Below are positions 44,244-52,491 of a stretch of DNA of 64,000 bases, piece after piece. The notes beneath the pieces are model-generated. The model saw only the letters and a program-made list of their open reading frames with translations, had not been told where the DNA came from and ran no database searches. Location of the stretch: assembly GCF_009659535.1 (NCBI RefSeq), contig NZ_VJZZ01000001.1:697424-761423 (forward strand). The letters are read 5' to 3'. The number at the start of each line of letters is the position of its first letter. The stretch's first letter is position 1. The stretch is from Aggregicoccus sp. 17bor-14. GTDB taxonomy: Bacteria > Myxococcota > Myxococcia > Myxococcales > Myxococcaceae. Made by a program: the position numbers and the translations under genes.

Positions 44244-45166
44244 GTCGCAAGCGCTCTGCTGGCGGAGGCGCGCGTCCCTCGAGGACCGCGCTCCTGCCCA
44301 CGGAGCGGCTGCACCCGCTGGCGGATGACCTCGACCTCCTCCCCGTGGAGTCGGTCGTCCGTCGGCTGCATCAAGCCGATCTCGCTGCCGTGCGCGCAGT
44401 GGGCGCGGCGCTCCCGGACGTGGCCCGCGCGGCCTCCCGGGTGGCGCGTGCCCTGCGTGACGGCGGTCGTCTGCTCTACGTCGGCGCGGGAACCAGCGGC
44501 CGGCTCGGCGTGCTGGACGCGAGCGAGTGCCCGCCCACCTTCGGTGCCCCGCCCCGCCAGGTCCAGGCGCTGATCGCCGGAGGGCGCGCGGCGCTCACGC
44601 GCGCCGTGGAGGGCGCGGAGGACAGCGCGGAGGATGGCGCGGCACGACTTCGCCGGCTCTCCCCCACCCCTCGCGACGTCGTCTGCGGCATCACCGCGAG
44701 CGGGCGCACGCCCTTCGTGCGCGGAGCGCTGGGAGAGGCGCGCCGCGCGGGCGCCACCACGCTGCTGCTCTGCTGCAACCCGCCGCCCGCATGGGCGCGG
44801 GGCGTGGACCAGGTGATCCACGTGGCCACCGGGCCGGAGCTCGTCTCGGGCTCCACGCGCCTCAAGGCGGGGACCGCGACGAAGCTGGTGCTCAACGCCC
44901 TCACCACGGCGGCCTTCGTGCAGCTGGGCAGCGTCTTTCGCGGGCGCATGGTGGGCCTGCAGCCCACGAACGCGAAGCTGCGGGCGCGGGCGGCGCGCAC
45001 CGTGGCGGAGCTGACCGGCCTCGTCCCTGCGCGGGCTGCGAGGCTGCTCGCCGAGGCCGGCGGAGAGGTGCGGCTCGCGCTCGCCATGCACTTCACGGGG
45101 CTTCCCCGCCCCGAGGCCGCCCGCGCGCTGCGACGGCGCTCCCTGCGAGACCTCGAGCCCTGCTGA
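44240..45166 (+). CDS. murQ: N-acetylmuramic acid 6-phosphate etherase
   Basis: Cytoplasmic enzyme that removes lactate from MurNAc-6-phosphate, giving GlcNAc-6-phosphate in peptidoglycan recycling. The 308-residue protein has the SIS-domain hallmark [38 protein letters not shown] and [17 protein letters not shown]. An N-terminal 15-residue basic tail is extra. TTG start overlaps the rpmB stop, so L28 and MurQ are translationally coupled, an unusual pairing. anmK, the matching kinase, follows 169 bases later. Confidence 0.95.
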   Translation: MSRKRSAGGGARPSRTALLPTERLHPLADDLDLLPVESVVRRLHQADLAAVRAVGAALPDVARAASRVARALRDGGRLLYVGAGTSGRLGVLDASECPPTFGAPPRQVQALIAGGRAALTRAVEGAEDSAEDGAARLRRLSPTPRDVVCGITASGRTPFVRGALGEARRAGATTLLLCCNPPPAWARGVDQVIHVATGPELVSGSTRLKAGTATKLVLNALTTAAFVQLGSVFRGRMVGLQPTNAKLRARAARTVAELTGLVPARAARLLAEAGGEVRLALAMHFTGLPRPEAARALRRRSLRDLEPC

Positions 45167-45169
45167 GTC

Positions 45170-45212
45170 CCCCTCTGCCTCTGGGAGAGGGCTGGGGTGA
45201 GGGTGCCGGGCG
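45170..45212. repeat. REP-like sequence after murQ
   Basis: CCCCTCTGCCTCTGGGAGAGGGCTGGGGTGAGGG-type sequence, with arms CCCTCT (45171-45176) and AGAGGG (45186-45191). It resembles a short hairpin repeat common in GC-rich proteobacterial genomes. It lies right after the murQ stop and could act as a terminator or mRNA-stabilising hairpin. The remaining bases up to 45335 hold no clear feature beyond GGTTAACT just before anmK. Confidence 0.4.
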
Positions 45213-45335
45213 AAGCGCTGTCCCCGTGGCCGGGGCCAGCGTGGCACCCGGGACTGCAGCGCTCCCGCCCACCTGCCGAGCGAGCACTGGAGCCCCGTTT
45301 GGCAGCCCGGCCGCCTTCCCGGTTAACTCGGGGGC

Positions 45336-46490
45336 ATGGCCCCAGCTGCAGAGCCCGGCGTGCGCCTGTGCGTGGGAGTGCTCTCGGGCACCAGCGTGGA
45401 CGCGGCCGAGGCGGCGGTGTGCCGCATCGAGGGCACGGGGGCGAGCCTCCGCCTCACGCTCCTCGCGCACGTCTCCGAGCCCTTCACGCCCGAGTTCACC
45501 CACCGGGTGCTCGCGCTGCACGACGTGCGCGAGGCCTGCGAGCTGAACTTCCTGCTCGGCGAGCACTTCGCGCGCGCCGCGCTCGCGGCCATCGCGAAGG
45601 CGGGCCTCACCCCCGCGGCCATCGCGGCCATCGGCTCGCACGGGCAGACGGTGGCGCACCTGCCGCCGAGCCTCGCCGAGGCGCCGGGCCACGTGGCCTC
45701 CACGCTGCAGCTCGGTGAGCCCGCGGTCATCGCCGAGCGCACGGGTTGCCCGGTGGTGAGCGACTTCCGCACGCGCGACATCGCGGCCGGCGGCGAGGGC
45801 GCTCCGCTCGTGCCCTACCTCGACTGGGCGCTGTTCCGGCTCCCGGGCCACACGCGCGCGCTGCTCAACGTGGGCGGCATCGCGAACGTGAGCGTGGTGG
45901 GCGACCGGCTCGAGGACACGCTCGCCTTCGACACGGGGCCCGGCAACATGGTGCTGGACGGGCTCGCACAGCGCGCCTCGGACGGCCAGCTGCGCTGCGA
46001 CGTGGACGGGCGGCTCGCGCGCGCAGGGCGCGTGGACGCGGCGCTGCTGCAGCGCCTGCTCGCGCACCCCTTCCTCCAGCAGCCCCCGCCGCGCAGCGCG
46101 GGGCGCGAGGGCTTCGGCGAGCCGCTGGTGGAGCGGCTGTGGGCCGAGCGCGGCCCCCTGCGGGCCGAGGACCTGCTCGCCACCGCGGCCGCGTTCACCG
46201 TGGAGGCCACGGCGCGCGCGCTGGAGGCCTGGGTGCTTCCGCACGCACATCCGGAGGCCGTGTACGTCTCGGGCGGAGGCACGCGCAACCCCGTGCTCTG
46301 GGAGGGGCTGACCCGGAGGCTCGCGCCCCTGCCGGTGCGCCCGCTGGACGCGCTGGGCTTCCCCGAGGCGGCGAAGGAGGCGGCCTGCTTCGCGCTGCTC
46401 GCGAGCGAGTTTCTGGCCGGGACGCCGGCGAATGTGCCGTCGGCAACTGGCGCGCGGCGCCAAGTCGTTCTAGGAAAGCTCTCTCCGTGA
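45336..46490 (+). CDS. anmK: anhydro-N-acetylmuramic acid kinase
   Basis: Kinase that converts 1,6-anhydroMurNAc (released by lytic transglycosylases) to MurNAc-6-phosphate, the substrate of MurQ. The 384-residue protein has the GVLSGTSVDAAEAAVCRIEG start, IGSHGQTVAHLP, and DTGPGNMVLDGLAQR. All are typical AnmK motifs. The two peptidoglycan-recycling enzymes are therefore neighbours. The stop overlaps the GTG start of the MglA-like gene (GTGA), so AnmK and the GTPase are made together. Confidence 0.95.
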   Translation: MAPAAEPGVRLCVGVLSGTSVDAAEAAVCRIEGTGASLRLTLLAHVSEPFTPEFTHRVLALHDVREACELNFLLGEHFARAALAAIAKAGLTPAAIAAIGSHGQTVAHLPPSLAEAPGHVASTLQLGEPAVIAERTGCPVVSDFRTRDIAAGGEGAPLVPYLDWALFRLPGHTRALLNVGGIANVSVVGDRLEDTLAFDTGPGNMVLDGLAQRASDGQLRCDVDGRLARAGRVDAALLQRLLAHPFLQQPPPRSAGREGFGEPLVERLWAERGPLRAEDLLATAAAFTVEATARALEAWVLPHAHPEAVYVSGGGTRNPVLWEGLTRRLAPLPVRPLDALGFPEAAKEAACFALLASEFLAGTPANVPSATGARRQVVLGKLSP

Positions 46491-47614
46491 GCAGCGTGAA
46501 CCTCATGGCCCGCGAGGTGGCCGCGAAGATCGTCTTCTACGGACCGGGTCTGTCCGGGAAGACCACCAGCCTGCGCAAGGTCTACGAGACCGTGCGCCCG
46601 GCGCACCGCGGCGAGATGATGTCCATCGCCACCGAGGGCGACCGCACGCTCTTCTTCGACTTCCTGCCCATCAAGGTGGAGAAGGTCGGCGACTGCTCGG
46701 TGCGGCTCGCGCTCTACACCGTGCCCGGCCAGGTCTTCTACAACGCCACCCGCAAGCTGGTGCTGCAGGGCGCCGACGGCGTGGTCTTCGTCGCGGACTC
46801 CCAGCCCGAGGCGATGGACGCGAACCGCGAGTCGCTCGCGAACCTGCAGGAGAACCTGCTCGAGCAGGGCATCCGGCTCGAGCGCTTCCCGCTCGTCATC
46901 CAGTACAACAAGCGCGACCTCGAGAGCGCGCTGCCCGTGGAGCAGCTGCGCGCGGAGCTCAACCCGCGCGGCGTGCCGGACTTCGCCACCGAGGCGACGA
47001 GCGGAGTGGGCGTGCTGGACGCGCTCAAGGCCATCACCCGCCTGGTCATCAAGGACCTGCGCGCCAAGCGCATCGTCCCTGCCCCGCGCGCGGCGCCCCA
47101 GGCGCCGGTGTTCGGCGCGGCGGGGGGCGGCAGCGCGGGCCTCGAGGCCCAGCTCACCCAGCACCTCGCGAGCCGCCCGCAGCAGGCGCCTGCCTCGGCT
47201 CAGGCCCAGGCCACCGGCCCGCGCGCCCCGGCCGCCCGCACGGTGCAGCCCGTGGCGCCCCCTGCCCTCACCGGCCAGCTCCCGCTGGGCGCCGCGAGCG
47301 CGCTCGCGCCCGGAGACCTCTTCGATCACGCGCGCGCCGCCGAGGCCGCCTTCGCGAGCGGCGACAACGCGGCCTGCGTGCTGGCCTGCCTCGAGGCGGT
47401 GCGCCGCGGTCTCGCCTTCGCCGGCGAGGGGCCTCCGGAGCGCCAGTCCTTCCTGCTGCGCGTGGACGGCGGAGACCTGCTGCGGCTCGAGGGGCTCGCC
47501 ACGCGCACCCACCTGCGCGTGGACGACGCGGCCTTCAGCCTCTACGTGCTGATGCAGGTGTTCGCCCGCCTGCACGCCGCGGGGCTGCCGGATACGGACG
47601 CAGGCCGTCCCTAG
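46487..47614 (+). CDS. MglA-like small GTPase with C-terminal extension
   Basis: A 375-residue Ras-like GTPase. Residues 1-195 follow MglA (the gliding-motility polarity switch of myxobacteria): P-loop GPGLSGKT (19-26), GDRTLFFDFLP with Arg53, TVPGQ with Gln82, and NKRD (141-144). Arg53 and Gln82 have the same numbers as the MglA residues used for catalysis. After a Pro/Ala-rich linker (about 200-275) comes a helical domain (about 280-375) absent from MglA, perhaps a localisation or effector domain. The GTG at 46487 overlaps the anmK stop; a downstream ATG at 46505 is a weaker alternative. A MglB-type activator is not in the window. Confidence 0.88.
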   Translation: MSSVNLMAREVAAKIVFYGPGLSGKTTSLRKVYETVRPAHRGEMMSIATEGDRTLFFDFLPIKVEKVGDCSVRLALYTVPGQVFYNATRKLVLQGADGVVFVADSQPEAMDANRESLANLQENLLEQGIRLERFPLVIQYNKRDLESALPVEQLRAELNPRGVPDFATEATSGVGVLDALKAITRLVIKDLRAKRIVPAPRAAPQAPVFGAAGGGSAGLEAQLTQHLASRPQQAPASAQAQATGPRAPAARTVQPVAPPALTGQLPLGAASALAPGDLFDHARAAEAAFASGDNAACVLACLEAVRRGLAFAGEGPPERQSFLLRVDGGDLLRLEGLATRTHLRVDDAAFSLYVLMQVFARLHAAGLPDTDAGRP

Positions 47615-47622
47615 GCGGGTGG

Positions 47623-48702
47623 CTAGTACGCCTGCTGCAGCAGCCCCAGCCGGGTGAGCTTCGCGAGCGTGCGCAGCGTGTCCAGCTCGCGCGCGGGGCT
47701 CGCGAGCACGATGGTGGACACGTCCCACTGCCCGTTCACCAGGCTCGCGATCTGCCGCTCCTCGGGCTTGAGGAGGGCGAGCGCGGCCGGATCGTGGAAG
47801 AGCTGCGGCACGGACAGCGGCGGCAGCTCCGCGTAGAGCGCCGCCACGTGCTCCTGCTGCACCAGGCGCGCGAACTCGCGCACGCGCCGGTCCGAGGGGT
47901 CGCTCGCGAGCAGGGAGCTGGCCACCAGCGCCGCCGCGTCGTGCTGGCCCTCGCGCACCAGCACCGCGCCCTTCTCCAGCATGTCCGAGATGGGGTCCGC
48001 CTCGAGCTGGGGCGCGCCGTCCACCGCCACCAGCTTCACCCGCCGCATCTCGTAGATGCGCCGGGTGACGGCGGTGCGGCTGAGGCCGAGCGAGAGCCGC
48101 AGCCGCCCCAGGCTCTGCCCACCCGCGCTCAGCTGCAGCACCGCGCGCTGCAGCGTGGGCGTCTTCGCGCCGGGCTTGGCCAGCGCGCGCACCTGCAGCG
48201 AGTCCGCGGGCAGGGTCTTCTCCACGTCCGGCTGCTCGTCCACCCAGCGCAGCGACTCGAAGAGCAGCTCGCGCATGCCCATCTCGGCCGGGGTCCACTC
48301 CTCGCCGGACAGGTCCGCGTCCTCGGTCCAGTGGAACTGGCCGTCGCCCGCCTGGATGAGGTCCGCGGTCGCGGCGCACAGCTCGTCGCGCGCGAGCTCG
48401 CGCACCCAGCGCGACTCCACGCCCACGCCGGCGAAGGTGGGGTCGGCGTCGCCTGCGGATTTGAGCGCGGCAAAGGCCCCCAGCACGCGTGAGCCGGTGG
48501 ACAGTCCGGTGAGCTCGAGCAGCCGCGCGATGCGCTCGCGCTGGCCGACGCTCGCGGTCGCCATCACCTGTCCGCTGAGCACGAAGACGATTCGCTGCCC
48601 ACCTTCCCACGAGACCTGCAGGGCGCCGGTCTTGCGCGAGCTGTCCAGCCACTGCAGCAGCTCGGGGAGCGGGAAGCTGAAGAGGTCGCCGTGGAGGGCC
48701 AT
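47623..48702 (-). CDS. DUF4388-domain protein
   Basis: A 359-residue protein. The N-terminal region MALHGDLFSFPLPELLQWLDSSRKTGALQVS is the DUF4388 (PatA-like N-terminal) signature found in many signalling proteins of myxobacteria. The middle and C-terminal parts are helical: repeated winged-helix-like turns (GRLRLSLGLSRTAVTRRIYEMRR) and a region ending LLKPEERQIASLVNGQWDVSTIVLASP. No membrane helix. It probably works as a cytoplasmic scaffold or regulator; mechanism unknown. It converges with the MglA-like gene (8 bases between stops) and is divergent from the phosphomutase-like gene. Confidence 0.75.
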   Translation of the reverse strand: MALHGDLFSFPLPELLQWLDSSRKTGALQVSWEGGQRIVFVLSGQVMATASVGQRERIARLLELTGLSTGSRVLGAFAALKSAGDADPTFAGVGVESRWVRELARDELCAATADLIQAGDGQFHWTEDADLSGEEWTPAEMGMRELLFESLRWVDEQPDVEKTLPADSLQVRALAKPGAKTPTLQRAVLQLSAGGQSLGRLRLSLGLSRTAVTRRIYEMRRVKLVAVDGAPQLEADPISDMLEKGAVLVREGQHDAAALVASSLLASDPSDRRVREFARLVQQEHVAALYAELPPLSVPQLFHDPAALALLKPEERQIASLVNGQWDVSTIVLASPARELDTLRTLAKLTRLGLLQQAY

Positions 48703-48719
48703 GGTTCCAGGAACGAGGA

Positions 48720-48725
48720 TACAGT
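48720..48725 (+). promoter_or_regulatory. -10-like element of the phosphomutase-like gene
   Basis: TACAGT ends 8 bases before the GTG at 48734. The same few bases, read on the other strand, give TATCCT toward the DUF4388 gene, so the 31-base gap may hold two back-to-back promoters. Confidence 0.3.
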
Positions 48726-48733
48726 CGCTTCCC

Positions 48734-49675
48734 GTGCGCGTCGCGCTCCTGTTCATCGATGGGGTGGGAGTGGGTCGGCAGGCACCCGACGAGAACCCGC
48801 TCGCCCGGGCAGGCCACCTGCTCTCCCAGTTCCACGACGCGCCCGGCGAGCCCCTCCCGCACGGCGGGCGCTGCCTGCCGGTGGACACCACCTTCGGCGT
48901 GCCGGGGCGCCCTCAGTCGGCGAGCAACCAGACGGCCATCCTCACCGGCCTGCCCGCCCCGGCGCAGCTGGGCAAGCACGTGCTGGGCTTTCCCAACGCC
49001 CCCCTGCGCGCACTGCTCGCCGAGCACTCGCTCGTGCGCAGGCTGGTGGAGGCGGGCCGCAGCGCCACCTTCGCCAACGCCTACCCCGCCGCCTACCTCG
49101 ATGCGCTGGGACTCGCGCGCCGCGCCTCCGCGGGGCCCGACCTGCAGCTGCCCCCCGCGGCCACGCGGCGGCTGCGCGCCTCGGCCTCCACGCTCTCTTT
49201 CGCCGCGGCGAAGGTCCCCCTGCGCACGCTGGACGACGCTCGCGCGGGGCTGGGCCTGAGCCACGACGTCACGGGCGAGCGCCCGCGGGCACGCGGGCTC
49301 GACCTCCCCCCGCGCACGCCCGAGGAGGCCGCGCAGGTGTTCTGGCGCATCGCCGAGGGCCACGACTTCACCCTCTTCGAGCACTACCTCGCCGACGAGG
49401 CGGGCCACGCCCAGGACTGGGACGCTGCGCTCCAGGCGCTGGGCACCTTCGACGCCTTCGCCCGCGAGGTGGTGCGGCTGCGGCCGCCGGACGCGCGGGT
49501 GCTGGTGTGTAGCGATCATGGCAATGTGGAGGACCTCCGCACGCGCCAGCACACCCTCAACCGCGTGCCCGTGCTGTACTTCGGCGAGCCGCAGCCGCTG
49601 GGGACCCTGGCCACCGTGGCGGACGTGGGGCTGCAGGTGCTGCGGTGGCTCGGAGTGGAGCGGGGAGACGCGTGA
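48734..49675 (+). CDS. alkaline-phosphatase-superfamily metalloenzyme (phosphomutase-like)
   Basis: A 313-residue enzyme of the alkaline phosphatase/phosphoglycerate mutase superfamily. The first metal-binding motif is ALLFIDGVGVG, followed by QSASNQTAILTG with the likely Ser/Thr nucleophile, HYLADEAGHAQD, and VLVCSDHGNVEDL with the metal-binding Asp-His. No signal peptide, so cytoplasmic. It could be a phosphomutase or phosphatase; substrate unknown. GTG start 31 bases from the DUF4388 gene on the other strand; the stop overlaps the next gene by four bases (GTGA). Confidence 0.8.
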   Translation: MRVALLFIDGVGVGRQAPDENPLARAGHLLSQFHDAPGEPLPHGGRCLPVDTTFGVPGRPQSASNQTAILTGLPAPAQLGKHVLGFPNAPLRALLAEHSLVRRLVEAGRSATFANAYPAAYLDALGLARRASAGPDLQLPPAATRRLRASASTLSFAAAKVPLRTLDDARAGLGLSHDVTGERPRARGLDLPPRTPEEAAQVFWRIAEGHDFTLFEHYLADEAGHAQDWDAALQALGTFDAFAREVVRLRPPDARVLVCSDHGNVEDLRTRQHTLNRVPVLYFGEPQPLGTLATVADVGLQVLRWLGVERGDA

Positions 49676-50586
49676 GGAAGGCCGCAGGGAAAAGGGGAAC
49701 GGGGCATGTCCGGTGGGCGCTGGCGCTCACCCTGCTCTGGCTGGGGACGGGCTGCGCCACGAGCACCCCCGAGCTGCGCGGGCACCTCGCGGCGAGGACG
49801 GCCGTGGGGCAGTTCCAGCTCGCCTACGCCCAGGGCGACGACGAGGCGACGGCGCAGGTGCGCGAGGCACTGGAGCGCGCCGGCCCCCGCCTCGCGCGCT
49901 GGGGCGCGCTGGATGAGCCCGTGCAGGTGCAGGTGCTGCCCAGCCACCGCGCGCTGGAGCACGCGGTGGACCGCTCGGGCTACGGCTGGCTGCGCGCGTG
50001 GGCGCGCTACGACGAGGTGTTCGTGCAGTCTCCGAGCACCTGGTACCTGGGCAGCGCGGCGCAGCGCGAGGTGAACGAGCTGATGCTGCACGAGCTCACC
50101 CACTGCCTCATGTACCAGCTCGCCGCCTCGCGCCTGAGCTGGTCGCGCAAGCGCATCCCGCTCTGGTTCCGCGAGGGCATGGCCTCGTACACGGCCGAGC
50201 AGGGCAGCCGCTGGGCCAGCCTCGAGGATCTCGCGCGCCACCTCGAGTCCTCTCCGGGCGAGGATCCCCTGCGCGCAGGGGACGAGCTGTACCGCGACGA
50301 GAGCGACCTCGTGTACGGCGCGGCGCACCAGGCCTTCACCTTCCTGGTGCTGCGCTACGGCGAGCCGCGCGTGCGGGCGCTGCTCGCCGAGATGAAGCGC
50401 GGGCCCACGTTCCCCGAGGCCTTCGCGTCCGTGGTGGGCCTGCCGGTGGACAGCTTCCTGCAGGACTTCCTGCGCTACGTGCGCCTGCGCGGCTTCCGGC
50501 CCGGGCGGCTGCGGCACACCGTGGCGCTGCCCGGTGATCCGATTCAGCCGCCCGCGCCCGCTCCGGCTCCGGTCGCGCCGCGCTGA
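49672..50586 (+). CDS. lipoprotein peptidase, MA-like HELTH site
   Basis: A 304-residue lipoprotein with signal sequence and lipobox (LWLGTGC). It has LMLHELTHCLMYQL (HExxH) and, about 25 residues later, LWFREGMASYTAEQ, with a Glu able to act as third zinc ligand in gluzincins; this resembles peptidase MA-like proteins. The C-terminal part is helical and ends with a Pro/Ala tail. It probably acts in the periplasm or at the outer membrane. GTG start overlaps the phosphomutase-like stop. Its stop lies 4 bases from the convergent TldD-like gene. Confidence 0.82.
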   Translation: MRKAAGKRGTGHVRWALALTLLWLGTGCATSTPELRGHLAARTAVGQFQLAYAQGDDEATAQVREALERAGPRLARWGALDEPVQVQVLPSHRALEHAVDRSGYGWLRAWARYDEVFVQSPSTWYLGSAAQREVNELMLHELTHCLMYQLAASRLSWSRKRIPLWFREGMASYTAEQGSRWASLEDLARHLESSPGEDPLRAGDELYRDESDLVYGAAHQAFTFLVLRYGEPRVRALLAEMKRGPTFPEAFASVVGLPVDSFLQDFLRYVRLRGFRPGRLRHTVALPGDPIQPPAPAPAPVAPR

Positions 50587-50590
50587 GCCC

Positions 50591-52387
50591 TCAGGGCGTG
50601 GGCGCCTGGGCGCGCGCGGCAGCCGCCGCGGGGCTGGGCAGGAGCGGCGGACGGTCCTTGCCCTCCACCGCGCGCTGCAGCTCCAGCTCCTGCAGCAGGG
50701 TGGACGGAGCCACGGTGGACACCGGCACGTTGCCGCTCTCCGCGCCGCAGAAGCCGTTGAACACCCCCGCCTTCTTGCCGGTGGCGAGGATGCGGTTCAT
50801 CGCGGACAGCGGCGTGCCCACGATCTCCACGCCGCGCACCAGGGTCTCCTTCCCGTCGCGCACGTCCACCCGGTACACCATGCGCGGCACGCCCTTGAAG
50901 GCCTGGTAGCCGTAGCTCGAGGTGTTGGTGTTGCCGCCGGTGATGTCGCGGATGATGAGCCCGTAGGGCTTGCCCTGGCGCTTGGCCTCGGCGATCAGCA
51001 TGCGCTTGAGCTCGGCGTCGCTCACCTGGCGCTTGGACTCCACGATGAGGTTCGCCATGCGCGCGATGGAGCGCAGCGCGCCCTGGCTGCGGCCGTGGCC
51101 GTTGGAGTGCAGGAAGCCCTCCACCGGGTGGCGCGAGAGCAGGTAGGTGCGCAGCACGCCGTTCTCCACCAGGTCCGCGCGCTGGGCCTTCACGCCCTCG
51201 TCGTCGTAGAGGTAGTAGCCGTTGAGCGGCTCGCCCTCCACCTGCGCGCGGGTGGGATCGTCCACGAGGCTGATGAAGGGCGGGAGCATCTGCTTGCCCA
51301 GCTGCCCCACGAAGGTCTTCCCCTCGTTGTCGTCGTCCTGGCGCTCGCCCTCAAGCCGGTGGCCCACCGCCTCGTGGAAGAGGACGCCCGCGGCCTCGGG
51401 CGCGAGGATGGCGGGGCCCGTGTACGGGTCGATGGCCGGCGCCTCGCGCAGGGCGAGCAGCTCGGTGATGACCTTCTGCGCGGCCTCGGCGATCGCTGCG
51501 TCGCCGGGGAGCCCTGCCTCGGTGGGGGCGTAGAAGTCGCGCGAGTCGTCCAGCAGCTGCCCGTCCGGCGCACGCGTGAGCGCGCTGATGTGCACGCCGT
51601 ACAGCGTGCTCTCGGTGATGAGGCGCGCGCCCTCGCTGGAGACGAAGGTGCGCACCACCTTGTCCGCGGTGATGCGCACCTCGGAGTCGAAGATCTCGGG
51701 GTGCGCGTTGAAGCGCGCGCTCGTCGCGCGGGCGAGCTGCACCCAGCGCTCGCGCGCGAAGGAGAAGGGCTTGGCCGGCTCCACGAACTGGTGCGGCTGT
51801 TCCTTGCTGAAGGAGGGCGGGCGCTTGGGGTCGTCCACCGTGTAGACGCTGTCGCCCTTCTTCTTGAGGAACTGGAAGAGCGCGGACTTGTACTTGCTGT
51901 CGGTGGCGAGCCACAGCGCGGTGCGCAGCGCGAGCGGCGAGTCGTCCAGCGGCGCGTCGTTGCGCGCCATGTAGCTCTGGCCCTTGGTGGAGAAGTTCAT
52001 CTCGAACTCGTTCTCCGCCACCGAGCTGTCGAAGTCGTAGGAGCCCACGCGCGCGTCCACGTAGAGCTTGCGCTGGCGGCTGCCATCGTCCTCGAAGAGC
52101 GCGCCGAAGCGGGCGGCCACCTGGTACTCGTCGTAGTCCTTGAGCTGGTAGCTCAGGAAGTACGGCGGCTCGTGGCTCTGCAGGCGCAGCTGCTGCTGGT
52201 TTCGGGCGAGCTCCGTGGCCATCGCGTCCAGCAGCGCCACGCGCGGGTCGCGCGCCGCGACAGTGACGGGCTCGGTCACGGGCTCGGTGGATGCGGCGGC
52301 CGGCGCGGGCGCGGCGGCGGCGGCGCCCGCCAGAGGGAGGGAGAGCGAGAGGAGGGCGAGGGGCAGGCGAAGGCGGAGGATCACCAC
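50591..52387 (-). CDS. exported TldD/PmbA-family metalloprotease
   Basis: A 598-residue member of the TldD/PmbA family. It carries the zinc motif HEAVGH (in GVLFHEAVGHRLEGERQDD) and the C-terminal FCGAESGNV with the family cysteine, plus GYYLYDDEGVKAQRADLVENG and RSIARMANLIVES. Unlike classic cytoplasmic TldD it starts with a hydrophobic signal peptide (LRLPLALLSLSLPLAGAAAA), so it is likely exported, and the N-terminal 200 residues differ. Target proteins are unknown; no PmbA partner gene is in the window. Confidence 0.87.
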   Translation of the reverse strand: MVILRLRLPLALLSLSLPLAGAAAAAPAPAAASTEPVTEPVTVAARDPRVALLDAMATELARNQQQLRLQSHEPPYFLSYQLKDYDEYQVAARFGALFEDDGSRQRKLYVDARVGSYDFDSSVAENEFEMNFSTKGQSYMARNDAPLDDSPLALRTALWLATDSKYKSALFQFLKKKGDSVYTVDDPKRPPSFSKEQPHQFVEPAKPFSFARERWVQLARATSARFNAHPEIFDSEVRITADKVVRTFVSSEGARLITESTLYGVHISALTRAPDGQLLDDSRDFYAPTEAGLPGDAAIAEAAQKVITELLALREAPAIDPYTGPAILAPEAAGVLFHEAVGHRLEGERQDDDNEGKTFVGQLGKQMLPPFISLVDDPTRAQVEGEPLNGYYLYDDEGVKAQRADLVENGVLRTYLLSRHPVEGFLHSNGHGRSQGALRSIARMANLIVESKRQVSDAELKRMLIAEAKRQGKPYGLIIRDITGGNTNTSSYGYQAFKGVPRMVYRVDVRDGKETLVRGVEIVGTPLSAMNRILATGKKAGVFNGFCGAESGNVPVSTVAPSTLLQELELQRAVEGKDRPPLLPSPAAAAARAQAPTP

Positions 52388-52426
52388 CCAAGCCTAGCGC
52401 GGCCGCGGCTCCTGCAGACGCGCAAA

Positions 52427-52461
52427 GGCCCCTGCCCCGCCGTGGGCGGAGAGCAGGGGCC
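52427..52461 (-). terminator. intrinsic terminator of the nucleotide-sugar dehydrogenase gene
   Basis: Perfect 9-bp arms GGCCCCTGC / GCAGGGGCC (52427-52435, 52453-52461), with inner CCGCC/GGCGG pairing. On the minus strand the stem is followed by TTTGCG. It lies about 30 bases downstream of the stop at 52492. Confidence 0.65.
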
Positions 52462-52491
52462 ATCTGCCTACCCGGCGAGCGGGCGGGCCCG

